7,914 nt of DNA, from contig CAIVQM010000311.1 of NCBI GenBank assembly GCA_903908025.1, positions 1 to 7,914 of the forward strand, written 5' to 3'. The position numbers and the translations under genes are program-made. Every line of letters begins with the position of its first letter. Within the stretch, counting starts at the first letter, position 1. The notes beneath the pieces are model-generated. The model made no database searches, had not been told where the DNA came from, and saw only the letters and a list, made by a program, of their open reading frames with translations. Positions 1 through 6,076 of the stretch are shown in pieces. This DNA comes from an uncultured bacterium. GTDB lineage: Bacteria; Actinomycetota; Actinomycetes; S36-B12.

Positions 1-314
1 AGGGCCTGGTCCCAGCGGAACCGGTGGAGGTTGCCCTCGGGTGGGGTGAGGTCGGTGAGTTCCTCACCCGGAACCCGATGGATCGTGCCGGGCTCGACGC
101 CGATGCGCGATGCGTCGACGACGATCACCCGGCGGGCGCCGCGCATGGCGAAGGCGACGTCCATGCCGGCCGTGCCACCGTCGATCAGCCGTACCCCCGG
201 TGGCAACTCCCGCTCGGCCAGCACCCGCACCAGGATCGGCCCCGCCGCGTCGTCGCCGCGCAGCAGGTTGCCGCAGCCGACGATGACGGTGTCGGTGGGC
301 GGGGGAGTCAGCAT
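1..314 (-). CDS. [NiFe] hydrogenase maturation endopeptidase (peptidase family M52), partial: C-terminus beyond the left edge
   Basis: This enzyme removes the C-terminal tail of the hydrogenase large subunit after nickel insertion, in the cytoplasm. Reading from the ATG at 314 gives 104 visible codons. The N-terminus has the family signature GCGNLLRGDDAAG (residues 13-25). Asp22 aligns with Glu16 of E. coli HybD, and VVDAS places Asp67 at the position of HybD Asp62. His97, in a NLHRF context, is a candidate for the third metal-contacting residue (HybD His93). An AGGAAGG Shine-Dalgarno-like site at 321-327 lies 6 nt before the ATG. The gene follows the large subunit directly and its likely substrate is that subunit, which has a cleavable tail. 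It is separated from hucL by 86 nt containing a strong hairpin. I am confident of the family; the symbol used for the Huc-specific protease is uncertain, so none is given. The last part of the gene cannot be seen. Confidence 0.9.
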   Translation of the reverse strand, partial: MLTPPPTDTVIVGCGNLLRGDDAAGPILVRVLAERELPPGVRLIDGGTAGMDVAFAMRGARRVIVVDASRIGVEPGTIHRVPGEELTDLTPPEGNLHRFRWDQA

Positions 315-343
315 GAGGGGCCTTCCTACCAATCGCGGGAGTG

Positions 344-376
344 CCGGGACCCCGGTGCTTGCGCACCGGGGTCCCG
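344..376 (-). repeat. Perfect 14-bp inverted repeat (RNA hairpin) between hucL and the protease gene
   Basis: Positions 344-357 are perfectly complementary to 363-376, with a 5-nt loop at 358-362. The stem is very GC-rich, with only two A-T pairs. On the minus strand the 3' arm is followed by a mixed sequence without a run of T, so it is not a classic intrinsic terminator; the same is true on the plus strand. It starts 24 nt after the large-subunit stop codon and ends 29 nt before the protease start. It may act as an mRNA processing or 3'-end stabilising structure, or as a partial terminator that lowers protease expression relative to the structural genes. The structure is read directly from the sequence; the role is inference. 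Confidence 0.85.
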
Positions 377-400
377 AGTCCTTGCAGGTCGTGCGGCCGG

Positions 401-2005
401 TCAGCCCCCGCCCATCCGGTACTTCGCCAGCTCGCGGCCGGTCTTGCCGTCGTAGGCGTGCACGGTGCAGACCAGACAGGAGTCGTAGCTGTGCGCGACC
501 TGCGCCAGTTCGACCGGGAAGTCCGGGTTCTCGACCGGGGTGCCGATGAACGCCTTCTCCATCGGGCCATGGTTCTCGTCACCGTCGCGCGGTCCGATGT
601 TCCATGCGGTTGGCGTGATCACCTGGTAGTTGGCGATCTTGCCGTCCTCGATGACGATCCAGTCGGACAGTGCACCGCGGGCCGCCTCGGTGGAGCCGAA
701 GCCCTTGCCCGACTGCTTCTCCTCCGGCTTGACGTAGAAGTCGCCATGCAGGTCGATCTCCGTGAGCCACTTCTTGGCGAGCTTGAAGTACTTCGCCTCC
801 TCGTGGACACGAGCGAGGACACGGGTCAGGACGTTGACCCCCATCTTGCTGATCATGTCGGCGACGAACGGGTCCGAGTCCTGATGAGGAGCGGCATCGG
901 GACGGTTCGCCATGATCTGGCGCGCCAGCGAGCCGACCTCGAGGGGGACGTAGCCCATGCCGGGCACGTCGTAGCGAGGTGCCTTGGCCCACGTGTACTT
1001 GTCCTGCGCTGCGCCATCGGCCGGATCGATCGGATCCGTCACGCCCTCCCACGGGTGGCGTGAGCCGGTGCCGCGGAAGAAGGAGTGCGTGATGTCCTCG
1101 GAGACGCGCATCTGATCGAAGTCGAAGTACTGGCCGTTGGCGTAGATGCCCGACCGCGACTGCAGGGCTGCGTTGCGGCCCTCAACCGTGGGGTTCTGGT
1201 AGAGCTCGGGATCAAGGAACGTACCGGTGGCCAGGAAGTTCCCGTAGCCCTCGCCGTACTTGTCGAGGCCGATCTCCTGCGCGTAGCGGGTGAAGAAGGC
1301 GAGATCACTGTTGTGCTGCGACTCGTTCTCGTCCATCCACGCGGTGAAGTCGTCCCACGTCTTGATCTCGAGGTAGCGGTCGACCGAGCAGCCGAGCCAC
1401 AGGCCCTCGAGCCACTCACGTGCCCAGTGATCCAGGATCGCGTGTGAGCGCGTGATGTCCGACAGGGTCGGCGCACACATGACGCCACCGGGGATCATGA
1501 AGGACGAGTGCGGCCACTGCCCGCCGAAGATCGCGTAGACCTCGACCGGAAGCTGGGAGAGCGTGACGCCCTTCTGGTAGCTGGTGCCGACGTACGGGGC
1601 GAACCGGCGAGCGGCCTCCGCGTAGGACGGCGCTCCCGCGTACTGCGCAGCCGTGAGGTCAGGCCCCATGATCGCGTAGAAGTAGCGCGGCACGCTCTGC
1701 AGCGTCTCGGTGATCTGGCCCAGGTTGCGCACCAGCGTGGCGTTCTTCGGCACGTAGGTGCCCCACGCTGTGTCGAGTGCGTAGCAGGCCTTGTAGAGGT
1801 GGCTGCCGCCGCAGATGCCGCAGATGCGCGGGGTCATGATGAGCCCCGCCTGCGGATCCTTGCCGCGCAGGATGATCTCGAAGCCGCGGAACATCGCGGC
1901 CTCGGTCCAGGCGTTGGTCACGACGCCGTCGGTGATGGTCACCTTGACGTCGAGGTCTCCCTCGACCTGGCCGAGCGGGCTGACATGGAGGTCCATGGTT
2001 GTCAT
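401..2005 (-). CDS. hucL: [NiFe] hydrogenase large (catalytic) subunit, group 2a Huc type
   Basis: This 534-aa protein carries the Ni-Fe(CN)2CO active site that oxidises H2 to protons and electrons. The N-terminal L1 motif RICGICGGSH (60-69) supplies Cys62 and Cys65. The C-terminal L2 motif DSCLVCTVH (508-516) supplies Cys510 and Cys513. His516 is the expected cleavage point, leaving an 18-residue tail (517-534) for the maturation protease. L2 has Ser509 where many hydrogenases have Pro (DPCxxC); as I recall, mycobacterial Huc has the same residue. The ATG at 2005 is preferred over the in-frame Met4 because an AGGAG site (2015-2019) lies 9 nt upstream of it. The gene starts 33 nt after hucS and ends in TGA. 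Overall length and the YGEGYGNFLATGTF region fit group 2a enzymes. Group 2a is assigned from remembered similarity to Huc, so the subgroup is less certain than the family. Confidence 0.93.
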   Translation of the reverse strand: MTTMDLHVSPLGQVEGDLDVKVTITDGVVTNAWTEAAMFRGFEIILRGKDPQAGLIMTPRICGICGGSHLYKACYALDTAWGTYVPKNATLVRNLGQITETLQSVPRYFYAIMGPDLTAAQYAGAPSYAEAARRFAPYVGTSYQKGVTLSQLPVEVYAIFGGQWPHSSFMIPGGVMCAPTLSDITRSHAILDHWAREWLEGLWLGCSVDRYLEIKTWDDFTAWMDENESQHNSDLAFFTRYAQEIGLDKYGEGYGNFLATGTFLDPELYQNPTVEGRNAALQSRSGIYANGQYFDFDQMRVSEDITHSFFRGTGSRHPWEGVTDPIDPADGAAQDKYTWAKAPRYDVPGMGYVPLEVGSLARQIMANRPDAAPHQDSDPFVADMISKMGVNVLTRVLARVHEEAKYFKLAKKWLTEIDLHGDFYVKPEEKQSGKGFGSTEAARGALSDWIVIEDGKIANYQVITPTAWNIGPRDGDENHGPMEKAFIGTPVENPDFPVELAQVAHSYDSCLVCTVHAYDGKTGRELAKYRMGGG

Positions 2006-2038
2006 GTGCGTTGTCTCCTATGAGTTCGTAGGGGTTCG

Positions 2039-3013
2039 TCAGACGACGAACATGTCTTCCTTGGACCACTTCGGTGCGACGGCGCGGGAAAGGCCCGCGA
2101 GCGCCATGTACGAGCCGGCATCCATGCCAGCGGGCTCGTCCTTGGGGATGACTCCCGCGACCTTCTGCGTCTTGAAGACGGTGTCCTTCTCGAGGTCGCC
2201 GAAGGGCCAGCCCGGCTCGGTGCACCCGGTGCAGGGGTGGCCGGCGCGCGTCTTGGACGACTGCCGGTTCCACAGGATCCGGTTGCACGGCGAGTGGGTC
2301 ATCGGGCCACGGCAGCCGAATTCGTAGAACAGGCAGCCGGTGCGCATGCCCTGGCCGAAGCTCGGCGGATCCTGCTTGTACGCGTAGAACTGCACGCGGG
2401 TGCAGCCGGTCTGCGTGAACGACGTGAAGAACGTCGTGGGCCGCTGCAAATCGTCGAGGGCGAGGTCGCCGACTCGGCCAGCCGCCAGGGCGACGATGAT
2501 CTGCGAGATCCAGTCGGGGTGGGCGGGGCAGCCGGGGATGTTGATGACCGGCAGGCCGAGCTTGCTGACGAAGTCCGGGCCGAGGTGACCGCCGCGCTTG
2601 CCGCCACGGTCGAACTGCAGGCCGCGCGAGTCAGACGGGTTCGGCGGGACGGCCGGCAGGCCACCCCATGTCGCGCAGTCGCCGATGGCGACGACGATGC
2701 CGGCCTTGGGTGCGATGTCGTCCACCCAGTCCTTCATCGGCCGACCGGCGAACATGTCGTAGCGGCCCGTGCCGTTGGGGCCCTCGATCACGCTGCCCTC
2801 GTACACGAAGATGTCGATCTCCTTCTCGCCCTTGGCGTAGGACCAGAAGAGGTCCTGGGCCGTCTTGCCGATCTCCATCGAGAGAGTCGGGTGATAGACG
2901 ATCTCCAGGCCGTAGTCGACGATCAGGTCAACGACGGAAGGCTCCGCAGCGTTGATGAACGACATTGTGTTCCCGGAGCAAGCTCCCCCTTGGAACCAGA
3001 GCACGGATGTCAC
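2039..3013 (-). CDS. hucS: [NiFe] hydrogenase small (electron-transfer) subunit, group 2a Huc type
   Basis: This 324-aa iron-sulfur subunit carries electrons from the active site towards the acceptor (menaquinone in Huc). There is no Tat signal; the protein begins directly with the cofactor domain (TSVLWFQGGACSG), so the enzyme faces the cytoplasm, as in group 2. Cluster ligands, aligned by eye with D. gigas hydrogenase, are Cys12, Cys113 and Cys162 for the proximal cluster, Cys243, Cys261 and Cys264 for the medial, and Cys204, Cys227 and Cys234 for the distal. The fourth proximal Cys is Asn15 and the usual distal His is Gln201, which predicts [3Fe-4S] clusters at all three sites, as reported for Huc. 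The C-terminus KWSKEDMFVV closely resembles what I recall of mycobacterial HucS. The start is GTG at 3013, overlapping the hypB stop by 4 nt (GTGA), with AGGAGG (3018-3023) 4 nt upstream, so translation is probably coupled to hypB. Confidence 0.93.
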   Translation of the reverse strand: MTSVLWFQGGACSGNTMSFINAAEPSVVDLIVDYGLEIVYHPTLSMEIGKTAQDLFWSYAKGEKEIDIFVYEGSVIEGPNGTGRYDMFAGRPMKDWVDDIAPKAGIVVAIGDCATWGGLPAVPPNPSDSRGLQFDRGGKRGGHLGPDFVSKLGLPVINIPGCPAHPDWISQIIVALAAGRVGDLALDDLQRPTTFFTSFTQTGCTRVQFYAYKQDPPSFGQGMRTGCLFYEFGCRGPMTHSPCNRILWNRQSSKTRAGHPCTGCTEPGWPFGDLEKDTVFKTQKVAGVIPKDEPAGMDAGSYMALAGLSRAVAPKWSKEDMFVV

Positions 3014-3696
3014 GGTGCCTCCTGCAGTTGTGTCGAGTGGGTCAGTGTGAGATCAGTAAGAAGGTCGAGCAGGTCGAGCACGCCATCACCGGTTCGTGCT
3101 GACGTTTCAATGATTGGTGCGGCCGGGTTAACTGAGCGGATCGCGGCCAGTGCTGCGTCGCGATCCCATTCCACGGCCGCGGCGATGTCGGTCTTCGTGA
3201 TGACGATGACATCTGCGGAGTGGAACAACTGTGGGTACTTCAGGGGCTTGTCCTCGCCCTCGGTGACGCTGATCAGGGCGACTCGGGTGTCCTCACCGAG
3301 GTCGTAGGCGGTGGGGCAGACCAGGTTGCCGACGTTCTCGACCACCAGTAGGTCGATCGTGGCGAGGTCCCAGCCCTCGAGGTACGTCGAGATCATCTCG
3401 GACTCGAGATGGCACATGCTCTCGGTGACGATCTGCCGCACCGGGGCTCCGCTGCGGGCGAGCCGGATGGCGTCGTTGTCGGTGGCGCAGTCGCCGACGA
3501 GTGCCGCTGCTGAGATGCCCCGCTCGACAGCCGTGGTGAGCAGCGCCTCGAGCAGCGCCGTCTTACCGCTACCGGGGCTCGACACCCAGTTGCTCACGCG
3601 CACGCCTGCATCGGTGAACCGACCGCGCAGCGACTGGGCCAGGAGGTCGTTCTTCTCCAGGATGCCCTTGCGCAGGTCGACGATGCGGGTGGTCAT
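3010..3696 (-). CDS. hypB: Hydrogenase nickel incorporation GTPase HypB
   Basis: This 228-aa SIMIBI-class GTPase works with HypA to insert nickel into the large-subunit precursor. The Walker A/P-loop is SPGSGKTA (40-47). The G-domain metal-binding residues are Cys95-His96 (in ESMCHLESE) and Cys127 (in NLVCPTAYDLGE), matching the conserved Cys-His and Cys of E. coli HypB. The nucleotide-specificity motif is TKTD (167-170) rather than the canonical NKxD. The N-terminus has neither the CxxCGC nickel site of E. coli HypB nor a His-rich storage stretch, so this is a minimal HypB without nickel storage. The start ATG at 3696 is 3 nt after the hypA stop, and no clear Shine-Dalgarno is visible, so translational coupling to hypA is likely. 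The TGA stop overlaps the hucS GTG by 4 nt. Confidence 0.95.
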   Translation of the reverse strand: MTTRIVDLRKGILEKNDLLAQSLRGRFTDAGVRVSNWVSSPGSGKTALLEALLTTAVERGISAAALVGDCATDNDAIRLARSGAPVRQIVTESMCHLESEMISTYLEGWDLATIDLLVVENVGNLVCPTAYDLGEDTRVALISVTEGEDKPLKYPQLFHSADVIVITKTDIAAAVEWDRDAALAAIRSVNPAAPIIETSARTGDGVLDLLDLLTDLTLTHSTQLQEAP

Positions 3697-3699
3697 GGC

Positions 3700-4074
3700 T
3701 CACGCACCGACCAGGTCAGCGTTGGCGAGCGCGGTGTCGTCGAGGGTGATGTCGAGGATTTCGAGTTCCTTGCCGCCCACGACGTCGCCGCACGGCTCGC
3801 CACACACCGGACATCGGAAGTCGGTGGCCGATGCGATGGGCTGGTCGCCGCACGTGGTGCAGGCGATGATGATCGGACTGCGCTCGATCACGAGGACGGC
3901 ATCGGCGAGTGGCGTGCCCTGGGCCGCGACGTCGTAGGCGAACTCCAACGCCTGTGGAACCAGGCCGGACAGCTCGCCGACGCGCAGCCGCACCTGCAGC
4001 ACCCGGGTATCGGGTGAGGGCAGGGCGTCAAGCACCGTGGAGACCACGGCGTGCGCGACGGAGAGCTCGTGCAT
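3700..4074 (-). CDS. hypA: Hydrogenase nickel metallochaperone HypA
   Basis: This 124-aa chaperone binds nickel and hands it, with HypB, to the hydrogenase large subunit. The N-terminal MHELSVAHAVV carries the invariant Met1-His2-Glu3 nickel site, which fixes the ATG at 4074 as the start. The zinc-binding loop has two CxxC motifs: Cys72/Cys75 (CTTC) and Cys88/Cys91 (CPVC), with an additional Cys95. Length is close to the usual 110-120 aa of the family. It starts 3 nt after the TAG stop of the DUF1641 gene and ends 3 nt before hypB, so all three are clearly one transcript. A weak AAGG stretch at 4085-4088 is the only ribosome-binding candidate. No hypC, hypD, hypE or hypF lies in the window; they may lie beyond the left edge or elsewhere in the genome. 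Confidence 0.95.
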   Translation of the reverse strand: MHELSVAHAVVSTVLDALPSPDTRVLQVRLRVGELSGLVPQALEFAYDVAAQGTPLADAVLVIERSPIIIACTTCGDQPIASATDFRCPVCGEPCGDVVGGKELEILDITLDDTALANADLVGA

Positions 4075-4077
4075 GGG

Positions 4078-4608
4078 CTATGCGCCTTCGCGCTGGTGCT
4101 TGCCGAAGACGCGGGCGAACTCGACGAAGAAGGCGAGCGTCTCCTGGACCTCGGGCTCCTTGAGGACCTTGTTCAGGGCGAAGATGCTGCCGACTTCGAC
4201 CTGCTTGCCGCGGGTGCGCTTGTCGGCTTCGAGGGCGGCCTCGCCGAATGTGCCGACGACCTGGACGATCTCCGGGCGGAGGATGGCCGAGTCGAGCAGC
4301 CCCTGCACGGTGTCGGTGCGGGTGGCGAGCGTCTCGGCGACGGGTGCCAGCTGGGCCAGGGCGCTCACAGCGGCGCCGACCTGTCCGGCCTTCTGGCCGC
4401 CCTCGGTGCCGCGCAGGCTCTGCACGGTCGAGTTGATGTTGTCGGTGATCTCCGGGCCACGCTGGAGCAGCGCAGTGCCCATCGCGGCGAGAGCCGCCAG
4501 CGTTGGGGCGTTTGCCACGAGCACGGCCAGGGACTGGCGGATCTCAGGGTCGGCGAGCATCGCGTCGAGAGCGTCATCGCTCACGCGTACATCGGGAGTC
4601 ATAGTCAC
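4078..4608 (-). CDS. hucM: DUF1641 protein, probable HucM-like hydrogenase stalk/scaffold subunit
   Basis: This 176-aa, alanine- and leucine-rich, almost entirely helical protein has a C-terminal segment typical of DUF1641 (KVLKEPEVQETLAFFVEFA, 147-165). A similar short unit, a PE[I/V] start followed by an amphipathic helix, occurs at residues 21, 52, 112 and 152. In M. smegmatis the protein HucM, encoded next to hucS and of similar size, tetramerises at the centre of the Huc complex and forms the membrane-associated stalk that brings menaquinone to the enzyme. Size, position in a huc operon and the hydrophobic helical character support that role here, but I could not align the two sequences. 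The start is GTG at 4608, with GGAGG (4615-4619) 6 nt upstream; an ATG at 4602 is possible but its spacing of 12 nt is less good. It is the first gene of the operon, 3 nt before hypA. Confidence 0.72.
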   Translation of the reverse strand: MTMTPDVRVSDDALDAMLADPEIRQSLAVLVANAPTLAALAAMGTALLQRGPEITDNINSTVQSLRGTEGGQKAGQVGAAVSALAQLAPVAETLATRTDTVQGLLDSAILRPEIVQVVGTFGEAALEADKRTRGKQVEVGSIFALNKVLKEPEVQETLAFFVEFARVFGKHQREGA

Positions 4609-4612
4609 ATCG

Positions 4613-4619
4613 CACCTCC
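4613..4619 (-). promoter_or_regulatory. Ribosome binding site (GGAGGTG) of the first hydrogenase-operon gene
   Basis: Read on the minus strand this is GGAGGTG, a near-perfect Shine-Dalgarno match. Its GGAGG core is 6 nt before the GTG at 4608 and 12 nt before the in-frame ATG at 4602. The spacing favours the GTG start of the DUF1641 gene. Confidence 0.75.
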
Positions 4620-4720
4620 GGCAAGGCGAACGGTGGTTGGGTGCGGGAGCACCTCGGTGCGCGCATGCTGCCAGCGACTTTCGGCCGATGACGTGCGTTC
4701 GTGAACAAAAAGCGAAAGTA

Positions 4721-4734
4721 GGGACCTAAGTCCT
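4721..4734. promoter_or_regulatory. DosR/DevR-like box upstream of the hydrogenase operon
   Basis: The plus strand reads GGGACCTAAGTCCT. The core of the DosR consensus is GGGACTWWAGTCCC; 12 of 14 positions match, with mismatches at core positions 6 and 14. The dyad arms GGAC (4722-4725) and GTCC (4730-4733) are intact. The flanking consensus bases are poorly matched. The site is in the 195-bp gap between tmsB and the DUF1641 gene, 112 nt upstream of the latter's start, which suits an activator of the operon promoter. DosR is the dormancy and hypoxia response regulator of actinobacteria. The match is seen in the sequence; binding and regulation are inference. I could not place a convincing -10 element for this promoter. 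Confidence 0.55.
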
Positions 4735-4781
4735 AGGAAACGCGCGGATGTATCCCGCCGAAAGGGACGATCACTTGATGT

Positions 4782-4805
4782 CGTGAATTCCGACGACGTG
4801 AATTC
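4782..4805. repeat. Tandem 9-bp direct repeat (CGTGAATTC twice) at the end of tmsB
   Basis: CGTGAATTC occurs at 4782-4790 and again at 4797-4805, a 15-nt period. The second copy runs into the TGA stop codon of tmsB (4804-4806). Each copy contains a GAATTC palindrome. No T-rich terminator follows on the minus strand, so a transcription terminator after tmsB is not evident. Its function is unknown and it may be coincidental. Confidence 0.5.
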
Positions 4806-6057
4806 AGGCGTGCACGGGCTTGGTGCTGAAGTCGGGGCGCAGCGGCATGCCGCTCGCGCCACCGGGCCCCAGCTTGACCCCGAGCATCTGGTGCAACTGG
4901 ATCATGTCGATGTCGAAGCCCAGTCGCGATGCCGCCATGTACAGCCGCCACACGCGGGCCGTGCCGAGCCCTGCCTCAGCGACGGCCTCGTCCCAGTGCT
5001 CCTCGAGGTTCTGGCACCAGTGCTTGAGGGTGAGTGCATAGTGCTCGCGCAGGTTCTCCTCGTGGCGGATCTCGAAGCCAGCGGAGTTCATCGCCGTCAT
5101 GACCTGGCTCGGGCCGGAGAGCTCGCCGTCCGGGAACACGTAGCGGTTGATGAACGACTTGCGCAGGTGGCTGACCCAGCCGTCATGCGGCCGGGTGATC
5201 GTGTGGTTGAGCAGCCGGCCCTCGGGGCGGAGCTTGCCGTAGAGGAAGGAGAAGTAGGAGGGGTAGTTCGCCCGTCCGATGTGCTCGGTCAGCCCGATGG
5301 AGGAGATGGCATCGAAGCTGGATTCCGGAACATCGCGGTAGTCGCAGAAGCGGATCTGGGCCTGGCTCGTGAGCCCGGCCTGCTCGATGCTCTCCTGCCC
5401 GTACTGGGCCTGCTGCTCGGAGAGGGTCACGCCGACCGCGATCACGCCGTAGTGCTTGACGGCGTGCATGACCATGCCGCCCCAGCCGCAGCCGACGTCG
5501 AGCAGACGCATGCCCGGCTTGAGGCCAAGCTTGCGGCAGACCAGGTCGAACTTCTCCTCCTGCGCGGTCTCGAGCGACGCATCGGCCGTCGGGAACACGG
5601 CACACGTGTAGGCCATCGACGGGCCGAGCACCCAGGAGTAGAAGCGATTGCTGACGTCGTAGTGGTGATGGATGGCATCGGCGTCGCGTCCCTTGGAGTG
5701 CCGCCGGCCGCTGAGCTGCCGTTCCTGTGGGGGTGGTGAGGGGCGCTTGATCGCATACGGTGCGAACTGCCGTGCGAGCCGGGCCTTGTCGGCCCATGTC
5801 AGGTGGTCGAGCGGCAGCGGGTAGAGCCGGCTCAGTGCCGTGTAGGGGTCGCCGATGATCTCGAGGTCGCCGGAGACGTAGGCACGGGCGAGGCCGAGCT
5901 GCGAGGGGGCTGAGGCGAGGTACTGGACTGCTCGGGGGCTGCGGACGTCGATGATGACCTCGGCATCGACGGGACCGGCGGACGACCCGTCGTATGCCCG
6001 GAACCCGACGCCCCGCTCGGCCGGGACCACAAGCGAGAACACCTCACCCAGATTCAC
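4804..6057 (-). CDS. tmsB: SAM-dependent fatty-acyl methyltransferase of the cyclopropane synthase family (10-methylene/tuberculostearate type, TmsB/BfaB-like)
   Basis: This 417-aa enzyme transfers a methyl group from S-adenosylmethionine to the double bond of oleoyl chains in membrane phospholipids. The SAM-binding motif I is LLDVGCGWGG (185-194). By alignment with E. coli Cfa, Cys152, Glu258, His285/Ile287 and Tyr340 match the conserved bicarbonate-site residues. Family segments HYDVSNRFY (132-140) and FINRYVFPDGEL (302-313) are present, and residues 1-120 form the usual N-terminal domain. Sequence alone does not separate a cyclopropane synthase from a 10-methylene-forming enzyme. The FAD oxidoreductase immediately upstream, which reduces the methylene product in the tms/bfa pathway, makes the latter likely. 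The start is GTG at 6057, with AGGAGG (6065-6070) 7 nt upstream, 19 nt after the tmsA stop. I am sure of the family and fairly sure of the specific role. Confidence 0.85.
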   Translation of the reverse strand: MNLGEVFSLVVPAERGVGFRAYDGSSAGPVDAEVIIDVRSPRAVQYLASAPSQLGLARAYVSGDLEIIGDPYTALSRLYPLPLDHLTWADKARLARQFAPYAIKRPSPPPQERQLSGRRHSKGRDADAIHHHYDVSNRFYSWVLGPSMAYTCAVFPTADASLETAQEEKFDLVCRKLGLKPGMRLLDVGCGWGGMVMHAVKHYGVIAVGVTLSEQQAQYGQESIEQAGLTSQAQIRFCDYRDVPESSFDAISSIGLTEHIGRANYPSYFSFLYGKLRPEGRLLNHTITRPHDGWVSHLRKSFINRYVFPDGELSGPSQVMTAMNSAGFEIRHEENLREHYALTLKHWCQNLEEHWDEAVAEAGLGTARVWRLYMAASRLGFDIDMIQLHQMLGVKLGPGGASGMPLRPDFSTKPVHA

Positions 6058-6076
6058 TGCAGCGCCTCCTCACCGT

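Noticed and set aside
344..376. The hairpin after hucL as a rho-independent terminator
   Set aside because: No T-tract follows the stem on either strand and a co-directional maturation gene starts 29 nt further on.
341..1063. Plus-strand open frame opposite the 3' part of hucL (240 codons)
   Set aside because: It lies over the hairpin and the conserved C-terminal hydrogenase motif on the other strand, and the product has no recognisable features.
2237..3307. Long plus-strand open frame opposite hucS and hypB (356 codons)
   Set aside because: It is antisense to two genes with clear motifs. Its translation is Ala/Arg/Val/Asp-rich low-complexity text typical of the complementary strand of GC-rich genes.
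4697..4706. GTTC-GT-GAAC short palindrome as a LexA/SOS box
   Set aside because: The half-sites are in the reverse order and spacing from the actinobacterial GAAC-N4-GTTC box, so it does not match.
4764..4777. Second DosR-like site starting GGGAC
   Set aside because: Only the left half-site matches; the right half has no GTCC arm.
4783..5739. Long plus-strand open frame opposite tmsB (318 codons)
   Set aside because: It overlaps a well supported methyltransferase gene and shows no domain features of its own.
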